From the NCBI GenBank assembly GCA_017311185.1, contig JAESUZ010000756.1:558001-622000 (forward strand): a stretch of DNA of 64,000 nucleotides, in the 5' to 3' direction. Each line of letters starts with the position of its first letter. Position 1 is the stretch's first letter. Below, one piece after another: positions 37,401 through 49,671 of this stretch. The DNA is from Proteles cristata cristata (lineage: Eukaryota > Chordata > Mammalia > Carnivora > Hyaenidae). The notes below the pieces were generated by a model. The model was not told the origin of the DNA, did no database searches, and worked only from the letters and a program-made list of their open reading frames with translations. Both the position numbers and the translations under genes were made by a program.

Positions 37401-40400
37401 TACATTACCATGCAGATTATCCTGGTTTATCACACATCTTTTACAATCAAGGATATGTAGAATCTGGTATATGGAGTCTGTTAATGTTTTATGTGGTATA
37501 CTAGGGAAAACAGATATCAACCCTCTAAGATAAGTTCATGAATGTTAATCTCTAATGCTGTTTTTAAAACTTGTCATTTAAAAATTTCACTACACCCTAA
37601 ACAAATAAAAAATAACATAAATAGTTTTATCAAAAATGTTCTTTCAAAAAATTTTGACATACACTTTTTAATTTGTTCTTGCCATAATTCATTTTATTAT
37701 TATTATTTCAACCTCAATTCAATTCCATGACTTCTGAAATATATCAGTGACCAAATGTCATCACCTTTGATTACACATTTTATTTTTAAATATATAAACA
37801 TTCAGTTGTAGATTTCCATGTCATTAGACTAGAAAAACATTTTAATATTCCAGTATGGTATTTTGGAAACTATCTAAAATGTATCAAATGAATATGAATA
37901 ATAGTAAAAAGTATTTGCTAGAAATAAGCAAAATTGGTGCAGAATACATTAGTACTGTGGATTTAGGATTAGGTTCACTTTCTATTTCCAAATAAAAGAT
38001 GATATTATATGAAATATTAGAAACAAGGTAGCACTTATCATAGTGTTGCACTTTAAAACAACCTTAGGATTAAACCTAAAGGAAGTACTTGTATTGCTGA
38101 GGGATATTTATCTGTAAGCCCACTTTTATGCTTCATTACGTACTATTCCAAATTGACTGATTTTCTTATTCTTAGTTGATTATTTACAAAAGATAACATA
38201 CACTGGGTTCATCTTCCATCTTCCCTTTTTGGATTAGAATCCAACAATGTGATTACATAGTTGGCATTTAGGAATTTGTTGGTGATATGTATTATTCTAA
38301 AGTCTAAGAACTTTGGTCTTAAGATTGCTTCATGGAGGCACCTAAAACCCTTTTTGGCCCATAGGAGGCACCAAATACATATTTGTTGAACTTCTGAGTA
38401 ATTTTTCTAAAACGTATCACCTTGAAGAACCGCAAAACAAAGAAAGGTTGTATTCATGTTCGAATCACAAGTCTCTATGAGATATAGCACTGTAGTTCTG
38501 CATATGAAAAATAAAAATAAACAAGCGATAAGCACCTGGCACTTAATCTGATGTAAATTATTTCTGATGGTCTCAGCCAGACAAGTTATTTCTGACTATG
38601 TTTTCTCATGTAGACGTAAGTCACACATTTATTTTTTCTAGGGGTACTGTATTCTCCATTTAACTTACTTGAAACTGAGACTTGTCTGAATATTTGGCTT
38701 TATTTGATTGGAAGATTTGGCTTTTTCTCAGAGAAATCATGTTCATTCTCTTCTGCATAAATTAGCCTCTCTATATATGATAGACATATCTCCTTCCCCC
38801 CTACCCCCCACCCCCACATATCCTAGGGACCATCAGTGCTTTCCATGTGTTAGCTAATACATAAAGAATCATCCTGCTCCAAATGGGAATTACCACCTAT
38901 TGGTTCCTCACCGTAGAGGCCACAGCTAATGATAAAGCGGTGGAGCCTTCATGAGTAGGAGGAGCAGCGCCCCCGTATCTGTTAGAAATGCAAAGTCTTG
39001 GCCTCACCTTAGACCTGCTGAGTCTGAGTCCCTGTGGATGGGGGCCCAGGTGATCCTAATATATTCCAAATTCTGAAACCACTGGCATAAAGACTAGATG
39101 ATAAATTTGAAAAGGCTGGCTTTAGGTAAGAGCAGAATCAGAAAAGCTTTTAGCTTGGGAAGATAGGAAATACTCAACCAAGTTAGAGGGAAATTGAACG
39201 AACATCAATACTAGCATTTCTATGAGGTACTGGACCACACTGCATCCCAGATCCGCTGGTTACGAGGCAAAACTCACAGGATATGCAGGGAATTCTCTGT
39301 ACCTTTAGGGATACTTCTAGTTCAGTAAGACATGAACTACAAAAATAGAAACAATATGAAATACAGGGACATCTCTCTGCCCACTTCACTGCAACAGGAG
39401 TAGCTATTTCCCTTTATTCTCTATGCAGTGAGCACGACCACCATCAGTTAGTATTTTTCAGACATGGTCTGCACCTCTCTTCTCCCCAAATAAGGTCCGG
39501 AAACATGATGTTTGTTCATAGTTGCTCTCTAATAGCCCAAGTATGTTGAAATGTCAGCTAAGAAAATCTCTCCTAATTTTCACTCTGAGCAGATAATCTA
39601 TCATTTCAGGAAGACAAATTTGCTCAGCCTACATTGTCATTTTTCTTGTTTTAAATATTAGGTCACAATTCAGGAAATAGAAAGCAAGATCGGCTGCATT
39701 ACAGAGCTAGAGGAAGCAGCTCAGTCTTTCGCTCAGTTTGTCACCACTGGAGAATCGGCTCGCATCAAAGCCAAGTTGACGCAAATAAGAAGGTACTGGG
39801 AAGAACTCCGAGAGCATGCGCAGTGTTTGGAAGGTACAATCCTGGGACATTTATCTCAACAGCAAAAGTTTGAAGAGACTCTTAGGAAGGTAAGAATGGG
39901 TCTGTACATGCCAAAGTTACTCTTCCCTATTGCATTGATAATGAAATGCAATACACAGTCCAGAAAGAGTGAGAAGGCACAATTTGCCAATCATTTACCA
40001 AGTGGTCAATGATCACCAAGTTTTTAAATATTCGTGTGGTACCTTTGTTGAGGTAATATAAAAATACCATTCTGCATTGTGTCCAGATAGGCATTAAGGC
40101 TTATCTATTCCTTTCGAACAGTGGGACACATCAATTTTAGATTAAAAAAATATATAGTTATATATATTATCATTATTTTGAAAGTTATCCAAAAATTTAG
40201 GCATGCTGCTTCCTCAATAACTTTTTCTGCCTTGACATACATTTTTCCCACCATTATTTTTGTATTTCACTAATGTTTTAGATCCAGAAGTCTGTGTCTG
40301 AATTTGAAGACAAACTTGCTGATCCAATTAAAATATGTTCTTCAGCCACAGAAACATACAAAATTCTCCAAGAGCATATGGTAAGAGGAATCTGGTAATT

Positions 40401-43400
40401 CGTGCTTGAAAACATAGTAAATATTTTGATGACAGTTAAAATTGAAAGGATTTGTATGTTACTTGAGGAACGATAAGTATCAAACATACTCACTGTACAT
40501 AACACAAGAAATAGATGTGAGTCTTTATTAAAAATGTATATGAGAGAAAGATTCATTTACAATATATTTCTCATAATTAGAACATGTAACTTTCTGATTC
40601 TAGCTTTAGTGAATTCTGTTATTTCTTATCAGCATTATAAAAAATTAAATGTGCATAAAAAACTGCATTGTGCATAGCAGATTTTAGGTTTTAACTCACT
40701 ACACCCAGATGTGCAAAGAGTATGTTCTCACTAACCTTTCACTGATGACTAGCTTTTTTGATCTGGTATCTAAACTGGTAACGCCAGAGAGGTGTTCTGC
40801 AAAGAAACAGACAGATGCCATGGGTGTAATTTAGACGAAGGAGCAAAAGGGGAGAATTAGGCACAGAAAAAAAAATCTAAAAAGAAATGTATTGGGGTGC
40901 CTGGGTGGCTCAGTTGGTTAAGCGTCCGACTTCGGCTCAGGTCATGATCTCATGGTTTGTGGGTTCAAGCCCCACGTCGGGCTCTGTGCTGACAGCTAGC
41001 TCAGAGCCTGGAGCCTGTTTCAGATTCTGTGTCTCCCTTTCTCTCTGACTCTCCCCTGCTCACACTGTCTCTATCTCTCTCTCAAAAATAAATAAAACAT
41101 TTTTAAAAAATGTATTAATTAGTAAAAAAATTCATATGTTGCCCTTAATATATCTTCATGGACACACACATATAATGTGCCTAGGGCAGGGGCTACAGTG
41201 ATAGAAAGCAAACAGTTGACAAAGGAACACCTGGAAAGGGAAGTGGAATTTATATCATTTGGATACTTAAAATAAGAATGCATTTTTTAGGGCACCTGGG
41301 AGGCTCAGTCGATTAAGCTTACGGCTCTTGGTTTCAGCTCAGATCATAATCTCATGGTTTTTTAGTTCAAACCCCACATCAGACTCTGTGCTGACAGTAA
41401 GGAGCCTGCTTGGAATTCTCTCTCTCCCTCTCTCTCTACCCCTCCCCTACTCTTGCTCTCTCAGTCTCTCAAAATAAATAAACTTAAAAAATATTTTTAA
41501 AAAGTGTATTTTTGTGCTACTTAGGTAATTTTTTGATTTCCTAATTCCTAATTTCATGGAATTATTTTAATAGTTAACTAAGTCAGGGGCACCTCGGTGG
41601 CTCAGTTGGTTAACCATCCCACTTCAGCTCAGTTCATGATGTTGTAGTTCTTGAGTTTGAGCCCCATGTCGAGCCCTGTACTGACAGCTCAGAGTCTGGA
41701 GCCTGCTTAGGAGTCTGTGACTCCCACTCTCCATGCCCCTCCCCTCACTCACTCTCTGTCTTTCTCCATCTTTCAAAAAAAAAAAAGGTTAAAATTTTTT
41801 TTAAATTGTTAACTAAGTCAATAATTGAGTCCCAGAGATGATAATGTTCTATTTTTTCTAGCATTTGGATTTCTTAAAGCAGATAATTTTTTCTCTATCG
41901 TGATTGTATGATCTGTAAAATGAGAATATTGAAAGAACATAACTCTTAAGATTCTTATGAAGATTAAATGTGTTAAAATATGAAATGTACCTAAAATAGT
42001 ACCCGCTACATCTGAGGCACCGTCATTATTCTCACTGATTCCTGTTAGCAGATATGCCAGCTATATCGCTCCCCATATATATATTTTTCTTTTATATTCA
42101 AGTTAGTTAACATACAGTGTAGGCTTGGCCCCCGGAGTAGAACCCAGTGATTCATCACTTACATATGACACCCAGTGCTCATCCCCAAAAGTTCCCTCCT
42201 TAATGCCTATCATCCCCACTTTGAGCAACTGTCAGCTTGTTCTCTGTATTTAGGAGTCTCTTACGGTTTGCTTCCCTCTCTGTTTTTACCTTATTTTTCC
42301 TTCCCTTACCCTATGTTCATCTGTTGAGTTTCTCAAATTCTACATGAGTGAAATCATGTGATATTTGTCTTTCTCTTACTGACTTATTTTGCTTAGCATA
42401 ATACCCTCCAATTCTATCCACATTGTTGCAAATGGCAAGATTTCATTCTTTTTCATCACTAAGTAGCAGCTATCAACAATAGCCAAATTATGGAAAGAGC
42501 CCAATGTCCATCAACTGATGAGTGGATAAAGAAGATGCCGTACACGGAAACAATGGAATACTACTTCCCATATGTTTTCGATAGATTATTGCATGTTACA
42601 TATTGTTCTTACAAACTAAATAGATGGTTTTTTAAAATACATATTTGCCATAAAATGAATAATAATTTTCACAAATTATCTGAATTGTTAAGGGAAAGTT
42701 GAAATTATTCAGATCTACAGCAGTAAATTCTTATTTGTGGAAAAGCCTTTACATTTTCCCCATGCATGAAGCAATGCTCCTCACTGACTATGTTTTGCTG
42801 AAGATCATGGACAGAGACATTTTTTAGTACCACTGCTAGTTATCATGACTTAGGCAGAATTTGGGGGTGGTGATGGGTCTCAGAGAAGCATGTGAGCCTC
42901 ATTTCTTGATGGTGTGCTTCTTTTGCTCTCCTCTTGCCTAATGTTAGGATCTCTGCCAGGCCCTGGAGGCGCTGAGCAGTGCAGTGACCGCAGCCTCGGC
43001 CAGCGCACAGAAGGTGGCTCCCAGAGTCGCCTCCGCGGGTCAGGAGGCAGCGGCCCTGCAGCAGAGGTACGAGGAGACGCGGCGACGGGCCAAGGAGCGG
43101 CAGGCCGCACTGGAGAACCTGCTGGCCCACTGGCAGAGGTGAGCATCCTTGCCTCCCGAGTTGGCAGCATGGAACATTCTGGACCATCTGTTGGGAAACA
43201 GTCATCCCAGTTGTAAAACACATCAACTCATGTGTTTAATATGGGAAGATCTTGGCCTTTGTTAGACCAAGGGAGTGGAGAAGATGTATGTGTACCTTTC
43301 ATATCACACAGATACAAAACGTGTACAAATACATATACGAACGTGAAGGGAATGGGTTTTGTTTTGTGTTTTTACGTTTATATCCAGGAATAACATAAGC

Positions 43401-46400
43401 AACATTCTATGATTTGTAATGGTTACTGTTGGAGCCTGCAACTTTGGAAAGGTTTCGTTTTTCTGAAAGGATAACCTTGGATAAATTCGTTTCTCATCTC
43501 TGCTTTCTTTAGGCTGGAGAAAGAATTGTCAACCTTTTTAACCTGGTTAGAGCGGTGTGAAGCAATAGCGAGTTCTCCAGAAACAGACATTACTGCAGAC
43601 AGAGTCAAGGTAGAGAGTGAACTTCAGTCGATACAGGCAAGTTCACGCACAGTTTTTCTCCTTGAGTTGGAGGGTTCCCCACAGTCTTGATTCTGATGCC
43701 TTTCGGGTTTATTGTGCCCTGCTCTTCTTCATTAATGGCCTAGAAAGTTGCTCCTCAGAAGAAGTCAGTCCCAGTGACCATTTCCTGCCCTGAGGATAGA
43801 CAGCAGTCTTCAGTCCACACTGAAAAAAAAAAGTTCTTTTCTCTTTATAAAGGTGCAAAGAAAGGAAGTCACAGCTCTTTTTCTTAAAAATGACACAAGA
43901 TATGTGGCCACATAGAATTATTCCTACACATCTCTACACAGAATGTAAGCGCTATACGGGTTAGGGGACCAGGAGGCGGCTGAAGGCACAGTATCTGCCA
44001 AGCTACCCCACACTGTACATTCCTTGTACATCCACGCATTCTGGCTGTGTGTGTTTTGTCCTGCACAGCCTGAGTCCCAGTTCTGCTTTATGATCTTTCC
44101 TGTCATCCACAGGTTGTGTCCTCTGTCTTCTGAAAACTTTAGCATGTTTGATTGTATCACACACATTGGCCTCATTCAGGAGGGAGAAAAAGCATGGTGA
44201 CAAGCATCTGCTATGTGCCACGCTACATTATAATCCCATTCAGCTCCACGTTATGAGTGCTTTTCTTTCATCTCATATTAGGTGCAAACCACAATTTTTA
44301 TGCACCGCTCATAGCACCTCCAAGATTCATTGCCTGGTTAAAAATACGTCAGCCTGTGGCACAGAAACAAAATGAAGAGCCCTAAAGCTTCCCAGCTGGC
44401 CTAATGTAGTCTTTAAATAAAGAAAGAAACCATGTTCCTGGTACCCAAAATTATGTCTCTATTATTGTTAGAAATGCATCGTTTTTCTTTAACAGTAGCT
44501 TTTCTTTTGATTCTCTTCACCACCTCCATTTCTTCCTCTTGAAAGAAATTCTTTGGCTTCTAAAGTTGGCTAACGTAAAAGAACTCAGACTTTGGAAAAC
44601 AAATTCAGGTTTCAGGAGCATTTTTAATGTTCCGTTAAAGGTTAAGCAGATTCATTCTAAATTGGGTAATAAAGACTCTGTTTAGGCCTGGTCCCAATGA
44701 CCTCTGTTTTGCAAGAATGAAAGCCTTTGGATAACCACCACCTGTATCACATGGTCCTTCTTAGTCAGTCATGCAAGGTTGAGATCTGCAGTGTGTTCTG
44801 GTTCTTTCAGGCGCTGCAGAACGAAGTTGTAGCCCAGGCCTCAATCTACAGCAACCTTTTGCAATTGAAGGAATCACTGTTCTCAGTGGCCTCCAAAGAG
44901 GATGTGAAAATGATGAAACTACATTTGGAGCAGCTGGATGAGAGATGGAGAGATTTGCCACAGATAATTAGCAAAAGGTTGGGTTTTCTAAAAAATTTTT
45001 TTATATCAGTTTTTTTTTGAATGGTGAGCATACAAGGTAAGAAAACAGAGTTTTGTTGCTTTACTTGACCAAGATACTGGTCAAGAAAAGTATAGATGGG
45101 GAAAATTACTTTATCATTTAAAAACTAAAAGAGATAATGCAAAGGAAACAGTCAACAAAACTAAAAGACAACTTACTGAATGGGAGAAGATATTTGCAAG
45201 CGACATATGCAGTAAAGGGTTGGTATACAAAATATATAAAGAACTTATATAATTCAACCTCCAAAATTCAAATAATCCAATTAAAAATGGGCAGGTGACA
45301 TGAACAGACATTTCTCCAAAGAAGACGTGGAGATGGCCAACAGACACACACGAAAAAAAGATGCTAAACATCACTCATCATCAGGAAAATGCAAACTAAA
45401 ACCACAATGAGACTAACACAGGACATCTGTCAGAATGGCAGATTCAAAACACAAGAAATAACAAGTGTTGGTGAGGATGTGGAGAAAAAGGAACCCTCAT
45501 GGACTATTTATGGGAATGCAAACTGGTGCAGCCACTGTTTGGAAAACAACATGGAGTTTCCTCAAAAAAATTAAAAATGGAATTACAATATGATCTAGTA
45601 ATTCCACTATTGAGTATTTACCCAAAAAATGCAAAAACACATTTGAAAAGATACATTCACTCATATGTATATAGTAGCATTATTTACAATTGCCTAATTA
45701 TGGAAGCAGCCCAAATGTTCACTGATAGATGAATAGATAAAGAAGAAGTGGTATGTATATAATGGCATATTTTTCTGCCACAAAAATGAAATCTTGCCAT
45801 TTGCAACAACGTGAATGGATCTAGAGGATATTATACTAAGCAAAATAAGTCAGTCAGAGAGAGACAAATACCATATGACTCCACTCCTCTGAGGAATTTA
45901 AGAAACAACACAAATGAGCAAAGAAAAAAAAGAGACAAAGCAAGAAACAGATTCTGAATTATAGAGAATAAACTGATGGTCACCAGAGGGGAGGGGTATG
46001 GGGGGATGGGTGAAATAGATGAAGAGGATTAAGACTGCACTTATTGTGTTGAACACTGGATAATGTATAGAGTTGTGGAATCACTATATTGCATACCTGA
46101 AACTAACACTTATGTTAACTATACTGGAATAAAAATTTTAGTTTATTCATTTATTTAAATATTTTATTAATTATTTTTGAGAGAGAGAAAGTGCAAGAGG
46201 GAGGGTTAGAGTGAGAGTGAGGAGGGGCAGAGAGAGAGGGAGACAGACAGAAGAACCAAAGCACTGAGAGTGCAGACCCCAGTGCAGGGCTCGAACTCAT
46301 GACCATGAGATCATGACCTGAGCCAAAATCAAGAGTCAGGTGCTTAAATGGGCTGAGCCACCCAGGTGCACCTGAAATTAAAATTTAAAAAGAAAGAAGG

Positions 46401-49400
46401 GAACAAGCCTCAAAGTACTCACAAATTAGCATTTCTGAGGAACCGCTGTCCAAAATTTTAGTCTTACAATTAGGGCAAGTGATCAAACTGGTTGAAATAT
46501 ATTGAAGAGGGAAGGGTTGCTCGTGTTTGTATTCTTTTTGCCCAGGCTGTTTGTGTACAGGAGAAAAATGGTAATTAAAATGTTGTCCCACATGGTATTT
46601 CTCAACCGAGGCAGTGGCAGTGTGGAGCACTGCTGTATCAGATGAGGTCAGAGAAGTTGATTATGTGGGGTCCCTCACAGACCACAATCTTGGTTCTGGA
46701 GTTCACCTTCCTCTGTGCAACAGGAAATTGCCTCCATGTCTAAGCTTGGCACACAGTGAGTGGTTATGTTAACACCAGTCCTGGCCGTTACCTAGAGAGT
46801 GAATTGTAGGGATACAGTGGTGGCACGAAGGAGCCCATTTAGCAGGCCAGCGAATTGATGAAGCAATTTAGACCCAGGTAGGGTTGTGGAAATGGAGAGG
46901 AGAACACAGAATGTACTGTGGTGGGAGGTGGGGGGTGGGGGGGTAAGCACAGATCAGATGTGATGGTAAAGAGCTGGAGGCTATAAAATGGCTCATAGGA
47001 CCACCTCAGGGATGGTGATAACATTAACCGAGATGCAGACAACTGAGTATATAGGGTTTTGAGAAGTGGAAAACATCAAGAATTGATTTGTCCAAGTACG
47101 ACAACATCACTTTTGCCCTCGTTTAAGCTTATTGCAAAGGTACATCATTGCCTTTTTCTGTTTATTCGTGGGACATTTTAACTTTTAACACCTCTCTCTA
47201 CCTAGGATTAGTTTTCTTCAGTCTGTGGTCTCTGAACACCAGCAATTTGATGAACTGCTGCTTTCCTTTTCTGTCTGGATTAAGCTGTTTCTCAGTGAAT
47301 TACAAACTACTTCGGAGATAAGCATAACAGACCATCAGGTGGCATTTACTAGGCACAAGGTAAAGTGCATTCTTTTAAGATCAAAGAATTTGTTCATGAA
47401 AGAGAGCCCTTGAATTATAAAGAAAAGAAATATCTTTTTAAATATCAACCATTGGGCAGCAATTTAACCCTGCATTCATTTGCAATTTTTAAAATAATTG
47501 AGCATATGGGTGCAGGCAGTGTGTTATGCAGTTAAGTGAAGCAGATAAAACCACTTCAGATAAAATAGGCCATCAAGTTAAGACACTATTTCTTCAAAAT
47601 GGAGCAAATGATTCCTAGGGCAAAGTGATGAGAATGTTCATTTTTTAAACCTCCTAGTTTGTTTTGTTCCAATGCTGACAACCAGTGTTGCGGGATCTTT
47701 TACCTTAATACCCGGGGCACCTTGTCTCGCCGTGTTGAAGAAGGAAGAGGTGGACATGGAATAAAATGAGCAGCGGACACAAGTTTATTAGAGTTTAAGA
47801 TCAGAAAGTCAAAGTAGTATGAAAACTCTCTTTGCAGAGAGGGGGCATTTGAAAGTGAATGGCTGGGACTATAGGCGAGTGTCTTTGGTTTATAAGGGTC
47901 TGGTGGGGGCCCCTCCTCCTTTCCCTTCCCCCTCATTCCTTCTCAGGTCCTACCCTTACAGGCTAGATAAGTACGTGCTGAGCTGTCCGTTCCTGATCGG
48001 CTCCTTTCCATTGGATGAGCAGTGGTCTGTGGCTGTACTGTTACTTGTGGGTCACACATTTTATGGTCTACTACTTATTTTTGGTCAGGTCTTTTGTCAA
48101 ATTCCTAAAGGAACCCGAGGGGGAATAGATGGGGTCTGTTACATTTTAAGAGGAACCTTTGGCCCCAGAGAGTTTGCTGTGGTCAGACACTCCCAGCAGT
48201 GTCCCAAAATACATGTTTCTCACCATCCAGGGATCTCAGGTCCTAACCTTTCTCTCTGCCTATTTTACCTTACCTTTCCCTATCATACTAATACTGAATT
48301 CCAAAGCTTTAATCACACAGTTTTTCCTGAATAACTGTTTAGCTTGAAAGTTATTTAAAATTCTTGATTTATTTTCCTTATTTATAAATTATGTATAATA
48401 TCTATCCTGGAATAAAAATAACGTTAAAACAATCAGATATTGATCAAGTATTGCGGTAGTCGGAGATAAGCTACATAATAAACTTATAACAACATTTAAT
48501 GATAAAACATTTAATATTTATTGAGCACTCACTTTGTGCCAGCTTTGCTAATTGGATTTCCCCAAAGGAATAGTACTTACTTGCTCATATCGTTATGACC
48601 TCAAGTACTTTTAAGACTTGGAGCAAGATGCGCCTTGAACTTAGGCTCCTACCCTATGAAGAGACAAGGAAGTGGGGGTACTGTCTTCCTTCATGATGAT
48701 ATTTCATAAGTGTTACCCAGCTGAAAAGAGTTCCTTTGTCCTTGTGCAACAGAAAACCAAATAGCATAGCACTGGGCTTTTCCAGAGGGAAAGATTTATG
48801 ACCAAGCACGGAGATAAGAGGCTGGCTCACATCTGTCTCCCCAGAGGGTTGGGGTTGGGAGCGTTGAAGTATAAGGAGTTAAGATGGAGATATGGGAAAA
48901 GGGAGGTATTCTCTCTGAGCCATGCATACAGGAATTGTGTCTTTTCATGGGACACATGTTCATTAAATGGCAGTGTTAGCATGGCCAGCTGGGGAAGATT
49001 GAGAGGTATGTCCTCATAGAGGTTTCTCTATTTTACTTTTGATTGTTTCTGCGTAACTGCAAGGATTCTTCCCAGCTTACTCTAGTCTTTGCTTATCTGT
49101 GGTCACTCCACTTCTACCAAACAAGCTCATAAATCAGTCAGGTCAACCAGGGTTCCCTTAGGATAAAACCATCAAGCATTTGTTAGCTCAATGTGTGGTT
49201 TGTAAAGGATGTTCCCCATGTTCCTGAGAAATATATTCTGGGGATATAACTGTACAGAAGCTTTTAAAAAGATTTGTATCTCAAAAGGGCAGAGAATGAA
49301 TTTGTAAATTCTCCAAAGTAAAGGCTCAAAGAAGCTTTCTAAAGTTTAATAGTCAAGCTGAGGAGAATGTTAAGGCCACTGTGGTCAAGATTAAGATAGG

Positions 49401-49628
49401 TGATAATTTCTCTTTAATGGGAACCTTGCTGAGATTGTTAGCAATGCTTTAAGAAATTTCAAACATGATTTATTGTGAGCAAGTCAAATTTCCTATACAA
49501 CAGTCTCATTGAGTTCATATTCATTTCTATAAAGAAGGGAGCTAAAATCTGTGTGTTTTCATCTGCTTCACCCACAAGAGGCTAATCTACTCCTCTGATC
49601 CTTTCCTACAAGCTCTGTTAGAATTAGC

Positions 49629-49671
<43 letters not shown>

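Larger units (their letters stand above)
40381..42947 (+). other. Intron 22 (2.6 kb), SINE cluster and inverted L1
   Basis: Three + strand SINEs between 40894 and 41807 followed by an L1 with 5' inversion. 40381-40893 and 42574-42947 hold nothing else. Confidence 0.85.
44978..47205 (+). other. Intron 25 (2.2 kb)
   Basis: About one kilobase of L1 3' sequence with an antisense SINE at its tail, then 46380-47205 with a possible ancient LINE-like piece and a G-rich run (GGGAGGTGGGGGGTGGGGGG at 46924). Confidence 0.8.

Noticed and set aside
40894..40990. tRNA-like heads of SINEs as tRNA genes
   Set aside because: They have A-box and B-box-like words (GGTTAAGCG, GGTTCAAGCC) but belong to complete SINEs with tails and target duplications, without a mature tRNA 3' end.
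42843..43226. Two antisense open frames (113 and 127 codons) over exon 23
   Set aside because: Shadows caused by the high GC content and lack of stops opposite exon 23; low-complexity Pro/Arg/Leu-rich products.
44727..45020. Open frame starting upstream of exon 25
   Set aside because: Its middle is true exon 25, but its start and end are intron read-through; the exon is limited by the AG at 44810 and GT at 44978.
47819..48334. 171-codon + strand open frame
   Set aside because: Lies opposite the probable LTR, has no recognisable domain, no exon context and no similarity to retroviral proteins.
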